Of a stretch of DNA of 64,000 nt, positions 9,256 through 17,419 are shown in pieces. The DNA lies in assembly GCA_020025135.1 (NCBI GenBank), contig JAHHSQ010000002.1, forward strand, positions 1 through 64,000, given 5' to 3'. The number at the start of each line of letters is the position of its first letter. The stretch's first letter is position 1. The notes beneath the pieces were generated by a model that was not told where the DNA came from, did no database searches, and worked only from the letters and a program-made list of their open reading frames with translations. Origin of the DNA: Pectinatus sp. (lineage in GTDB: Bacteria > Bacillota > Negativicutes > Selenomonadales > Selenomonadaceae). The position numbers were made by a program, and so were the translations under genes.

Positions 9256-10011
9256 CTAATTAGCCGGATAGTAATAGCTGAGAAGTTCTTCAGTATAACT
9301 CCCGTCATCGTTATGGACAATCATTGGTACATCTACCTGTAAGCCACCAATATTACCGCCAAATACGCCTTCAATAAGAACGATATTGGGTTTTTTATTG
9401 CGCTTTGGTTGCACAAAGCGCAGGCGTTTGGGAGCGATATTATGGCGGTGCATGGAAACGATAATCTCTCCTAAGCGCTCTGGCAAATGCACCATGGCAA
9501 AACGACCATGGTATTTTAGTTTGCGAGCAGCTACCGCCACCACTGTATCTAAATCAGTCGTAATTTCGTGCCTAGCAGTGGCTACTCCTGGTTTAATATT
9601 GACATCTCCATGTTTTGATGGGCGATAGGGGGGATTGGCAACGACAAAATCAAATTGCTCTGGTAATGGTAAATTCGCAATTTGTCGATAATCCCCTTCT
9701 AATATGACAATTTTGTCTTCCAACTGATTTAAAACGACATTACGCTTTGCTAAATTAGCTGTCACTGGATTTAATTCTATGCCATAAATCTTCTTAACTC
9801 GCAAGGAAAGTAAAAGGGGGATAACTCCCGTACCAGTTCCCAAATCCAAACCCTGTGCTGTTTTTTTTGCAGAAACAAAATGCGCCAAGAGCACGGCATC
9901 GAGGGAAAAACAAAATTCTCGCTCATCTTGAATAATTTTTAAATCGTGGGTCAATAAATCATCTAATCTCTCATATTTATTTAGTTTATATGTCATCTTC
10001 GTCCTTTTCAA
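9256..10011 (-). CDS. tRNA1(Val) (adenine-N6)-methyltransferase-like protein (YabB/TrmN6 family)
   Basis: 251 aa Rossmann-fold methyltransferase. The SAM-binding motif GLDLGTGTGVIPLLLS (about residues 55-70) and the N6-adenine motif FDVVANPPYRPSKHG are intact. E. coli TrmN6 acts on A37 of tRNA-Val; B. subtilis YabB lies at the same syntenic position. The start overlaps the ricT stop by 26 bp. Assignment to this family is firm; the exact tRNA substrate here is inferred. Confidence 0.88.
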   Translation of the reverse strand: MKRTKMTYKLNKYERLDDLLTHDLKIIQDEREFCFSLDAVLLAHFVSAKKTAQGLDLGTGTGVIPLLLSLRVKKIYGIELNPVTANLAKRNVVLNQLEDKIVILEGDYRQIANLPLPEQFDFVVANPPYRPSKHGDVNIKPGVATARHEITTDLDTVVAVAARKLKYHGRFAMVHLPERLGEIIVSMHRHNIAPKRLRFVQPKRNKKPNIVLIEGVFGGNIGGLQVDVPMIVHNDDGSYTEELLSYYYPAN

Positions 10012-10816
10012 TTATATCATCCCAAGACGCCACTATTGTACTTTTATTATCCAATAAAATTTTGGCAGTTCGCTTTTTCTCATTAACGAATAATACCACG
10101 CCATCTCCTTCGATAGTTACCACGCGAGAACTTTTTTTAGGAGCCCTTGTCAGACAATTTTTACAACATTTTTTCTGACAATACATATCATTTTCATACT
10201 TAAGACAACACATCAGGCGTCCACAAATACCAGATATTTTGGTCGGATTGAGGGATAAATCTTGTTCCTTAGCCATTCTAATGGAAACTGGTTCAAAATC
10301 CCCTAAAAAAGTAGCACAACAGAGAGGGCGACCACAATAACCTATCCCGCCCATGATTTTAGCTTCATCACGCACTCCAATCTGTCTGAGTTCAATGCGG
10401 GTATGAAAAATAGCCGCTAAATCCTTAACTAAATCGCGAAAATCAACTCGTCCGTCTGCCGTAAAATAAAAAATAATCTTATTAACATCAAAAGTATATT
10501 CAACCCCTATTAACTTCATAGGCAATTCATGTACGGCAATTTTTTCTAAACAAATGTCAAAAGCCTTTTTTTCTTCCTCATGATTTTCTTCTACTTGTAA
10601 CAAATCTTCAGCCGTTGCCTTACGCAAAATTGGTTTCAGCGGTTGCACTAAACTCTCTGGCAATACAGAGCGATTGGCTATCACCACTTCTCCATACTCC
10701 ATACCACGCACGGTTTCAACAATGACACCGTCCCCCACTGACAATTCCTTTTCTTCTGGGTCAAAATAATATATTTTACCCGCTTTTTTAAAGCGTACTC
10801 CTACAATTGTTTGCAA
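9986..10816 (-). CDS. ricT: PSP1-domain protein RicT (YaaT)
   Basis: 276 aa. It begins MQTIVGVRFKKAGKIYYFDP, typical of PSP1/YaaT proteins. In B. subtilis RicT forms the Y-complex with RicA and RicF, which binds iron-sulfur clusters and tunes RNase Y and phosphorelay signalling. The Cys-rich core is conserved: YCGRPLCCATFLGDF, then GICGRLMCCLKYE, then a further YCQKKCCKNC cluster. It lies between holB and trmN, as in the B. subtilis holB-yaaT-yabA-yabB order; yabA is missing here. Confidence 0.92.
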   Translation of the reverse strand: MQTIVGVRFKKAGKIYYFDPEEKELSVGDGVIVETVRGMEYGEVVIANRSVLPESLVQPLKPILRKATAEDLLQVEENHEEEKKAFDICLEKIAVHELPMKLIGVEYTFDVNKIIFYFTADGRVDFRDLVKDLAAIFHTRIELRQIGVRDEAKIMGGIGYCGRPLCCATFLGDFEPVSIRMAKEQDLSLNPTKISGICGRLMCCLKYENDMYCQKKCCKNCLTRAPKKSSRVVTIEGDGVVLFVNEKKRTAKILLDNKSTIVASWDDIIEKDEDDI

Positions 10817-10884
10817 ATCATACTACTGCTAAAAAGCCCCTTGGCCCTTCTACCGCAATAGTTTTTCACCTCACTTTATTATAT

Positions 10885-11877
10885 TTATAAACTTAATTGT
10901 CTAATCTTTAGTAATGCCTGTTCAAATAATAACTTCACACTGGCATTACTCTGAAGTCTCTTTTCTAAAACATTTAAAATATCACTAGTAAGCTCTACCC
11001 TTGACAGTGACCACGAAGCTAAAAGTTTTTCATCTATCATCGGTAAAACGATGCCCTGCGCCTGATATTTAAAAGCAGCATACAGCAAATACTGGTAACA
11101 TTCCAGCCAGATTTTTAATAAATAACGCTCTTCTTGTTTTCTTTCCTGACAAAGTGTTGCTAAAGACATGATTTCTTGGTCTGATATGGAAAAAGCTCGA
11201 ACAAAAACATCTTCTACTTCCCGCCAAATGTCATTTATATTATGTGTGGCCAAATAGAGTGCTTCTCCCGCACTACCCGCAGCCAAAATCCGGCTTACAG
11301 CAATATCTTTAGGCGGAACAGCATGCTTTTCTAAAATATATTCTACAGCATTTTCTGCCAAAGGAATAAAACGGATTTCTATACAGCGCGAGCGAATCGT
11401 ACTCAGTACCATTTCTGGATGGGCGGAAAGCAAAATAAAATAGACTGGCATTTGTGGTTCTTCCAAAATTTTTAACAACGCATTGGCCGCCTCTGGTCCT
11501 AGTCGCTCTGCCGCTTCCAAAATAACTACTTTACAATTGGCCCTAACTGGCGTCAAACTGAGTTGGTCCTGTAAATTTTTTATTTCTCCTACTTTGATTT
11601 TACCCTGAGCACCCCCAGCACGAAGAATATGTAAATCGGGATGTAATTCTTCTTCAGCCTGCCAACGCAAGAGAAATTTAGCAACTGGTTCATCTATTTG
11701 TAAGAGCCAACGTGCTAAGCAAACTGCCGCCCTACCTTTTCCCACGCCAACGCGTCCCTTAAAAAGCAGTGCATGCGGCAAGCGATTTTCGGAACACATT
11801 TTCGTCAAAATATTGATGGCAGTTTCTTGCCCTAACATTCCTTGCCAAACTTCCTCTGCCTTACATATACAAGTCAA
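10885..11877 (-). CDS. holB: DNA polymerase III subunit delta'
   Basis: 330 aa clamp-loader subunit. Features are GQETAINILTKM, a Walker A-like GRVGVGKGRAA, VVILEAAERLGPEAANALLKILEEP (Walker B region plus sensor) and SRCIEIRF with the SRC arginine-finger motif. The four-Cys zinc module normally found between the P-loop and HPDLH is absent here: the stretch LLQIDEPVAKFLLRWQAEEE has no Cys. The start overlaps the end of yaaR by 17 bp; an internal Met at codon 14 (MLGQET) is an alternative start. Confidence 0.92.
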   Translation of the reverse strand: MTCICKAEEVWQGMLGQETAINILTKMCSENRLPHALLFKGRVGVGKGRAAVCLARWLLQIDEPVAKFLLRWQAEEELHPDLHILRAGGAQGKIKVGEIKNLQDQLSLTPVRANCKVVILEAAERLGPEAANALLKILEEPQMPVYFILLSAHPEMVLSTIRSRCIEIRFIPLAENAVEYILEKHAVPPKDIAVSRILAAGSAGEALYLATHNINDIWREVEDVFVRAFSISDQEIMSLATLCQERKQEERYLLKIWLECYQYLLYAAFKYQAQGIVLPMIDEKLLASWSLSRVELTSDILNVLEKRLQSNASVKLLFEQALLKIRQLSL

Positions 11878-12313
11878 CCAACATTCCCCTCACTGCATCA
11901 TGTTTAGCCGCAATAGACAGCGCTGTCGCCTGTCCAGTTCGTATTTCTTCTGCCATATCTTCTAAAGTGCTATTTACTTTGGTGACAATGGTATACACTT
12001 TTCGTCTCCCCATTCTATCCCAGCCAGATTGGCTTTTTCGGTCATACATCTTGCCAACTGCCTCCTTAATAAAACGTTGTACCAAATCTCGATACGATTT
12101 TAATTCTTCAAAAGTGGGGGTCTGTGTCAAACGATTACCTTGCTCTGTCACTTTATTAAATAAACGCTTCAACTCTTGTAGAGAAAGTTCTTCTTTATTT
12201 TGAGCTAACTCTGCGGAGAATTCATTTTGCTCTACTCTCGCTCGTCCACCTTTAGTCTGTTCTGAACGCTGTTGAAATAATTGTCCCTTCGGACGCAACG
12301 GGTCTATCTTCAT
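11861..12313 (-). CDS. yaaR: YaaR family protein (DUF327)
   Basis: 150 aa, soluble and highly charged, with no signal. Family features are EELKSYRDLVQRFIKEAVGKMY and RRKVYTIVTKVNSTLEDMAEEI. The function is not established; in Bacillus it is co-located with holB and tmk exactly as here. It lies between tmk and holB in the same operon. Confidence 0.88.
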   Translation of the reverse strand: MKIDPLRPKGQLFQQRSEQTKGGRARVEQNEFSAELAQNKEELSLQELKRLFNKVTEQGNRLTQTPTFEELKSYRDLVQRFIKEAVGKMYDRKSQSGWDRMGRRKVYTIVTKVNSTLEDMAEEIRTGQATALSIAAKHDAVRGMLVDLYM

Positions 12314-12344
12314 CTCTTCACCTACTCTTATTGTTATCTCAATA

Positions 12345-13025
12345 TCATTCTGCCAAAAAATCTTGCACCACAGAAAATAGTTTGGTATGAATTTTTTCTT
12401 TGCTCAACAAATTACCATCTTGCGTACAGGCAATTTTCTGCCAACCACGACTATCACTAATATCTTGGTAAACTCGATAGCAATGCTCCAAATAGTCCGT
12501 ATCGACCTCATGAATATCCTGTTTCTGTCCCCTCATTTGCAACAATTTCTTGCTTATCTGTGGTGGGACATCTAAAAAAAATACTTTATCAGGACGTGGC
12601 AACTGCATTTTATCATATTCTAATTCTTCAAGCCACCGCCAATAACTATTTCTTTCTGCTGCCGTAGATAATTTCACCCCCTGATAGATGAGATTAGAAG
12701 TTGTATACCTATCGGCTAAAATAATAGCTCCCTTCTGATACAATTTTTCCCATTTCATGCGGTAAGAGGCATAGCGGTCTACCGCAAAAAAAGTGGAGGC
12801 TGCATAAGCATTAACAGAATCCACTTCTTGTCCAAAATCTCCCCGCAAATACATCTGTACCAAAGTAGAAGAAGGGCTTTTATAATCGGGATATTCCACC
12901 TTATAGACGAGGGGATAATGCTTTTTTAAAGCTTGCCAAAGGAGTTCTGTCTGTGTTTCTTTGCCACAACCGTCTCCAGCTTCTATAACTATTAATTTTC
13001 CACGCATTTTATCTAGCGAAACCAA
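12345..13025 (-). CDS. tmk: Thymidylate kinase-like protein
   Basis: About 226 aa. It phosphorylates dTMP to dTDP. The P-loop reads EAGDGCGKETQTE, with Glu replacing the usual Ser/Ala of GKST or GKAT. The DR motif (ILADRYTTSNLIYQGVK) and the FFAVDRYA segment fit the family. The start chosen is a TTG at 13025, preceded by AAAGGA with suitable spacing; reading can extend to a GTG at 13052. It heads the minus-strand block tmk-yaaR-holB-ricT and is divergent from the ygbA-like gene. A specialised deoxynucleotide kinase cannot be excluded. Confidence 0.87.
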   Translation of the reverse strand: MVSLDKMRGKLIVIEAGDGCGKETQTELLWQALKKHYPLVYKVEYPDYKSPSSTLVQMYLRGDFGQEVDSVNAYAASTFFAVDRYASYRMKWEKLYQKGAIILADRYTTSNLIYQGVKLSTAAERNSYWRWLEELEYDKMQLPRPDKVFFLDVPPQISKKLLQMRGQKQDIHEVDTDYLEHCYRVYQDISDSRGWQKIACTQDGNLLSKEKIHTKLFSVVQDFLAE

Positions 13026-13079
13026 TCGGCTTCGTCCTTTCTGTAAATTCACTTTTTTATTAATTTTAATATCGGCTAA

Positions 13080-13114
13080 TTGACTTTAATTAATATAGCC
13101 GTTAAAATTAAAGT
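13080..13114 (+). promoter_or_regulatory. Promoter with operator-like inverted repeat before ygbA-like gene
   Basis: TTGACT (13080-13085) and TAAAAT (13103-13108) are separated by 17 bp. A perfect 9-bp inverted repeat, ACTTTAATT (13083-13091) and AATTAAAGT (13106-13114), straddles both boxes, the arrangement expected for a repressor site. The cognate regulator is unknown. A nitrosative-stress repressor would fit the gene downstream, but that is inference. Confidence 0.6.
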
Positions 13115-13161
13115 TACTGCAATCATTCTCTTTATTTTATATCATTAAGGATGGAATTATC

Positions 13162-13548
13162 ATGGGAATTTTATCTAATTTTTTAAATAGGCGCAAAGCA
13201 AAGGTACCTCTTAAAAATATGGTACCAGAAGAAAAAAAAACAATCCGTAAAACATTCGGCTTATATTGCCACAGTCATCACCACACCAGTGGTAACAATC
13301 TTTGTCCAAGTTGTAACGCCTTACTAGCAACAGTGATGACCAAAATTCAAAAATGTCCTTATGGAATTACTAAACCGGTTTGTCAGGTCTGTGACCGCCC
13401 TTGCTTCGGCACAAAAGCTAACATAAAATTTCGGGAAATCATGAAACATTCCCAAAAGAGAATGTTTATTTATCACCCGATGTTGTTTTTGAAACAGAAA
13501 TTGAAAGAATACAATTTCGCTTATGCCAAGAGTAAACAAAAGAAATAA
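13162..13548 (+). CDS. YgbA-like nitrous-oxide-stimulated promoter family protein
   Basis: 128 aa, small basic Cys/His-rich protein. Motifs are EKKTIRKTFGLYCHSHHH, LCPSCNALLATVMTKIQKCPYG, KPVCQVCDRPC and MKHSQKRMFIYHPMLFLKQK, which match the family of E. coli YgbA (PF11756). The E. coli gene is induced by nitric oxide and regulated by NsrR; its biochemical role is unclear. The Cys pairs suggest bound metal. It is a single-gene unit with its own promoter and a shared terminator at 13561. Confidence 0.85.
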   Translation: MGILSNFLNRRKAKVPLKNMVPEEKKTIRKTFGLYCHSHHHTSGNNLCPSCNALLATVMTKIQKCPYGITKPVCQVCDRPCFGTKANIKFREIMKHSQKRMFIYHPMLFLKQKLKEYNFAYAKSKQKK

Positions 13549-13560
13549 CTTTAGTCAATA

Positions 13561-13589
13561 AAAGCTGCCATATTACTGGCAGCTTTTTT
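13561..13589. terminator. Bidirectional terminator
   Basis: Stem AAAGCTGCCA / TGGCAGCTTT with a 6-nt loop and a T6 run, between the convergent ygbA-like gene and the solute-binding lipoprotein. Confidence 0.88.
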
Positions 13590-14420
13590 CTATATGCTGA
13601 TATCTTTGGCGAAATATTTTCGAGAAAGATTGCTGATAGTGCCATCAGTGCGCAAATCACTTAAAACTTTCTCTACTTGCCCAGATAACGCACTATCTTT
13701 AGCTGAAATGCCAACTCCTAAATAAGCTGGTTTTCCCGCCGCTATAGCTAAAAGTGACAACTGCTTTTCATCTTGGTGGAAGTAATATCCACCCATAGTA
13801 GCTGAACAGATTATGCCTGATATCTGCTTTTTCTGCAGTGACTCCATCGCTTCTTTCATACTTGGATAAATCTTAAATTGCACACCCTTTAACTGCTCAT
13901 CATTCTGAAGCTCTTTCTCCAATTCTGATGACACTGCCGATGCAACCAAAGCTACCTTTTTCCCTCGCAAAGCAATGATATCATGCCAATTTCTATCCTT
14001 TAATACCAAAACAACTGGACTATTTTTTAGATACGGTTTACTTGCCATCACACCTGCTTTCTTCGCCGCATCTACGGACAAATTGCCACAAAACAAATCT
14101 ATTTTCCCAGACTGCAAACTCTTTAAACCAGTCTGCACATCCATAGGATGAAAAACTACTTCGCGATGTAATTTCTCGGCAATGCACTTCGCCAAATCTA
14201 CATCAAAACCAATGAGCTGATTATTATTATCGCGAAATCCCATCGGTGGATAGCTATTATCAATGCCGACATTAATGACATCTTTATCCGTTTTAGAAGT
14301 TTCTAATGGCGTTTGCCAAGAACCACATCCAGCACAGAAAAAGCTAACCAAACACAATATCAACAAACGGGTCACATTCATCGACCATTGCTTTAGCAAA
14401 TATTCCTTCACTTTCGCCAT
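13590..14420 (-). CDS. Family 3 extracellular solute-binding lipoprotein
   Basis: 276 aa. The N-terminal hydrophobic stretch LLILCLVSFFCAGC ends in a lipobox-like AGC, so it is probably lipid-anchored. The mature part is a type II periplasmic binding fold of the amino-acid (SBP_bac_3) family: NVGIDNSYPPMGFRDNN, IGFDVDLAKCIAEKL, DLFCGNLSVDAAKK and a C-terminal LRTDGTISNLSRKYF. No permease or ATPase gene is adjacent, so it may serve a distant ABC transporter. It starts 3 bp after the exported protein upstream, so the two form a unit. Confidence 0.87.
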   Translation of the reverse strand: MAKVKEYLLKQWSMNVTRLLILCLVSFFCAGCGSWQTPLETSKTDKDVINVGIDNSYPPMGFRDNNNQLIGFDVDLAKCIAEKLHREVVFHPMDVQTGLKSLQSGKIDLFCGNLSVDAAKKAGVMASKPYLKNSPVVLVLKDRNWHDIIALRGKKVALVASAVSSELEKELQNDEQLKGVQFKIYPSMKEAMESLQKKQISGIICSATMGGYYFHQDEKQLSLLAIAAGKPAYLGVGISAKDSALSGQVEKVLSDLRTDGTISNLSRKYFAKDISI

Positions 14421-14423
14421 TTG

Positions 14424-15074
14424 TTATTTCCCCGCATCCTTTTTATTATAGGCCTTAATCAAAGCTTCCACTTTTTCTCTTTCTGTCATGGGATGTTTAA
14501 CTATTGGCTTTACTTTAATTCCCGCTGCTGCTAACTCTTGTGGATTTATAACATCTTTTTGTCTTTCTAACAAATCCATCCTATTAGCCTGAGCATAATC
14601 TACAATAGTAGAGAAAAATATTCTTTCAATATTCTTTTGGGACATTTTCTCTAAATTAAGCGGTGCGTGCGCCTCAAAGGTCAAAATTGGTGTCCACCAA
14701 CTATTCAGATAAGCTTCGTCTAAATAAGTAACTGTTTTATTTCGCATATCAATGCGCACTGTACCACAAAATCCCCACAAATCGCCAAACTGTTCGACGC
14801 TCTGATTATTCCAACGGCGTTTATCAATGATATCTTCTTTCTCTAACCAATCATACTGCTCTAATATCGGTACAATTAATACATTCGTATCGGCCATTCC
14901 ATCTGGCTGTACCTCGTATTTCATCTGCTGTTTGTTAAAATAATAGCTGACGCGTGGCGTAGCTAAGACCCACTGATAAATACTATCTGGTATATCTTGC
15001 GCAAACGATTGTGACATCGCCATAAACATCATTACAATGTTAAGCATAATCACCAATGCTATTTTTTTTCGCAT
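14424..15074 (-). CDS. Exported protein of unknown function
   Basis: 216 aa with a cleavable-looking signal peptide (KKIALVIMLNIVMMFMAMSQSFAQ). The mature part has WVLATPRVSYYFNKQQMKYE, a Trp/Tyr-rich middle, and a charged C-terminus (MTEREKVEALIKAYNKKDAG). No family was recognised. It is co-transcribed with the family 3 binding lipoprotein 3 bp downstream. In a diderm it would be periplasmic. Confidence 0.75.
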   Translation of the reverse strand: MRKKIALVIMLNIVMMFMAMSQSFAQDIPDSIYQWVLATPRVSYYFNKQQMKYEVQPDGMADTNVLIVPILEQYDWLEKEDIIDKRRWNNQSVEQFGDLWGFCGTVRIDMRNKTVTYLDEAYLNSWWTPILTFEAHAPLNLEKMSQKNIERIFFSTIVDYAQANRMDLLERQKDVINPQELAAAGIKVKPIVKHPMTEREKVEALIKAYNKKDAGK

Positions 15075-15653
15075 ACTTTCCTGCCTTCATTAACTTCGAT
15101 AAAAGCGACTTAGCCTTTGTTTTTTCCATCAGTCAAAAACATTTTTTCTTTTTTTTAGTATTTTAAAGAGAAAATCCTGTCCCAATGTACTATCATTTGA
15201 TAGTCTTTAGCGATAAAATAATTCCTCAAAAATCTCCCAATATGGAACAAAAACTTTTCCTACCATGTCCATACAAAATTTTTATTTTTCATTTTTTCGA
15301 CTAATGGAAATAAAAATTAGCTTTAAATTAACAGTCGACTTACCATAGGTTAACGAAAAGTGCAGTTTCCCACCTTTCTCTCAGCGTCCTACTTAGAGCT
15401 AATTCTTAGCATCTCTTTCGTAAAATAAATTTTTTCCTACTTGTCAAAACTATGTAACTCAATTCTACTATAACAAATTTAGCCAATAAAAAAATATTAT
15501 TTTTTTATCTTATGTAATTTATTCTTTTTCCCAAATATAGCTAAAAAAATAAAATTAATTTTAATTATAACACAATCAATATTATCAACAAAAATTTTTT
15601 GCATCATTTGCAAGGAAAAAAGATAATTTTCTTCAATTTTTTAATTTTTTAAT
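15075..15653. other. AT-rich non-coding stretch
   Basis: About 580 bp between divergent genes. It contains long T/A runs, a small hairpin ACTATCATTTGATAGT near 15190, and no open frame with coding character. No promoter for the minus-strand gene was identified with confidence. Confidence 0.6.
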
Positions 15654-15682
15654 TTGCATGGCAATTTTTTTTTTAGTATAAT
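15654..15682 (+). promoter_or_regulatory. Promoter of the purine permease
   Basis: TTGCAT (15654-15659), 17-bp spacer rich in T, and a perfect TATAAT (15677-15682). Transcription should start near 15688, leaving a leader of only about 50 nt before the ATG. Confidence 0.75.
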
Positions 15683-15685
15683 ACG

Positions 15686-15737
15686 GGCATAAGGTTGTAA
15701 CTTCCAAGCAACCTTAACTAATTTAAGGAGGATAATT
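15686..15737 (+). promoter_or_regulatory. Short leader hairpin with anti-Shine-Dalgarno loop
   Basis: The ~50-nt leader forms the stem AAGGTTG / CAACCTT with loop TAACTTCCAAG. The loop bases CUUCC can pair with the ribosome site GGAGG 20 nt downstream, giving an H-type pseudoknot that would mask translation initiation. The architecture resembles very small riboswitches such as preQ1 class I, but the preQ1 consensus is not present. A purine-related ligand is conceivable from the downstream gene. Confidence 0.4.
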
Positions 15738-17045
15738 ATGTTTTTGGAGGAAAAATTTAAGTTCAAGGAGCGTAACACAAATCTACGTACGGAGATTTTA
15801 GCAGGTGTAACTACGTTTATCACCATGTCCTACATCATCATCGTCAATCCTGCTGTCTTGCAAAAGGCTGGCATGAATTTCGACGGAGTTTTCATTGCGA
15901 CCATCTTAGCTTCTGTCATCGGTACGTTGATTATGGGGCTAGCTGCGAATTATCCCATTGCAATCGCACCTGGGCTAGGTATGAATGCGTACTTCGCCTT
16001 CGTCATTGTTCTGGGTGCTGGAATTCCTTGGCAATCCGCCTTGGGTAGTGTCTTTATTGCCTCAGTCATATTCCTTTTACTTTCATTAACCGGTTTCCGC
16101 GAAGCACTAATCAAAGCCATTCCTGTGTCCTTAAAGGCTGGAATTAGTAGCGGGATCGGTCTTTTTATTTCCTTTATCGGTATGCAGAATGCTCATCTAG
16201 TTGCTCCCTCTCCTGCCACTATCATTACTATGGGTAATTTCTCTGATCCGATAGCTTACATGTCCCTTCTCGGGTTATTTATTACAATTATTCTCCTAGT
16301 TAATGAAGTGCCAGCAGCTATTTTCTTAGGCATGGCTATCACTGCAATTATCTCTTTTTGTTTGGGATATATTCCGTTTCCTGATACAATCTTCAGTTTA
16401 CCTAGTCATTTTGATACTACCTTTATGCATCTTAACATTCATGCCGCCCTCTTTTCTCCAAACTTGTACGCAATTGTCTTCACCTTCTTTTTGGTAACAC
16501 TTTTTGATACCACTGGAACAATGATTGGCATTGCCGAACAGGCCGGCTTGATGAAAAACAACGAATTTCCCAATGTCAATGGTGCATTGCTAGCAGACGC
16601 TATTGCTAGTACCATCGGTGCTTTATTGGGAACTTCACCAACATCTTCTTACATAGAATCCGGAACAGGTGTTGCCGTTGGTGGCAGAACTGGTTTTACT
16701 GCTGTTGTCGTTGCCATCCTCTTCCTCATCATGCTCTTTTTAGCACCTTTAGCCAAAGTATTAGCTGATGTGCCAGCGATTACTTCTCCTGCGCTCATCA
16801 TAGTTGGTTTCTTAATGATGAGTAATTTAAACAAAATTAATTGGCGCGATGCTGAAGAATCCATTCCTGCTTTCTTCGTCTTGTTTTGGATGCCCCTTTC
16901 CTACAGCATTACTAACGGTGTTGGCGCTGGTTTAATAATTTATCCTTTAATAAAAATATTCCGTGGCAAATACCGCTCAGTACATCCACTTTTATATGTA
17001 TTTATGGTCCTATTCATCATTCAGTTTGTTATGACCAATCATTGA
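15738..17045 (+). CDS. NCS2 purine permease (AzgA/PbuG type)
   Basis: 435 aa integral membrane protein with about 12-14 helices. The signature GVTTFITMSYIIIVNPAVLQKAGM, then the conserved APGLGMNAYFAF and the late LLGTSPTSSYIESGTGVAVGGRTG identify the AzgA-like branch of NCS2, which imports adenine, guanine or hypoxanthine with protons. It is a single-gene unit with its own promoter, a strong AAGGAGG ribosome site and a terminator at 17067. Confidence 0.92.
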   Translation: MFLEEKFKFKERNTNLRTEILAGVTTFITMSYIIIVNPAVLQKAGMNFDGVFIATILASVIGTLIMGLAANYPIAIAPGLGMNAYFAFVIVLGAGIPWQSALGSVFIASVIFLLLSLTGFREALIKAIPVSLKAGISSGIGLFISFIGMQNAHLVAPSPATIITMGNFSDPIAYMSLLGLFITIILLVNEVPAAIFLGMAITAIISFCLGYIPFPDTIFSLPSHFDTTFMHLNIHAALFSPNLYAIVFTFFLVTLFDTTGTMIGIAEQAGLMKNNEFPNVNGALLADAIASTIGALLGTSPTSSYIESGTGVAVGGRTGFTAVVVAILFLIMLFLAPLAKVLADVPAITSPALIIVGFLMMSNLNKINWRDAEESIPAFFVLFWMPLSYSITNGVGAGLIIYPLIKIFRGKYRSVHPLLYVFMVLFIIQFVMTNH

Positions 17046-17066
17046 GTAATGAGTAAAAAGTAAATT

Positions 17067-17101
17067 AAATAGCCATTCTTTATCATTAGGAATGGCTATT
17101 T
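17067..17101 (+). terminator. Terminator after the purine permease
   Basis: 12-bp stem AAATAGCCATTC / GAATGGCTATTT with an 11-nt apical region; the T tail is short (TTTCTC), so efficiency may be moderate. Confidence 0.7.
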
Positions 17102-17147
17102 CTCTTATTATTATTATTTTTAATCTCCAAAATAATGATATAATATA

Positions 17148-17410
17148 AAATATCGCTAACTACTAGAAGTTTTACGAAGTTGTTATTCTGCTTTTCGCAG
17201 CTCGGATAGTATCTAGCTATCTTTCTGGCAAGAATCATTTCTCATAAAGTCAAACTTCTCGTGGAAATCGGTGCAAGGACGGCTTAAGAAGCAGAGGGCT
17301 TAAACTGTTCAATAATAGAGAAAAGAGGAGAAAGCTACAACCTCTGCAAGGTATAGAGCGTTAACAAACAAGATATTAATCTTCTACATAACTACTTATA
17401 CCCAGTAGCG
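17148..17410 (+). ncRNA. Putative structured leader RNA upstream of glucosaminidase gene
   Basis: A TATAAT at 17139-17144 would start transcription close to 17150. The 5' end CGCTAACTACT can pair with AGTAGCG (17404-17410), closing a ~260-nt domain. Internal helices are CTGC/GCAG (17188-17200), GATAG/CTATC (17205-17221) and GCAGAGG/CCTCTGC (17291-17297 with 17341-17347). The 3' closing strand ends 9 nt before a TTG start codon that has no clear ribosome site. It does not match the c-di-AMP, cobalamin, lysine, glycine or T-box consensus. Function is unknown; a riboswitch-like role is inference. Confidence 0.45.
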
Positions 17411-17419
17411 AATATCATA

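Noticed and set aside
15330..15440. Minus-strand GAGAGAAAGGTGGG segment resembling part of a T-box stem I
   Set aside because: There is no T-box sequence (GGGTGGNACCGCG), specifier loop or terminator, so the likeness is superficial.
15686..15737. preQ1 class I riboswitch before the purine permease
   Set aside because: Size and shape fit, but the conserved preQ1 loop and A-rich tail are not matched, so only a generic leader hairpin is claimed.
17148..17410. Leader before the glucosaminidase as a fourth group I intron
   Set aside because: GTTCAATAATAG and AAGGTATAGAG loosely resemble R and S elements but cannot pair to form P7, and no upstream exon exists.
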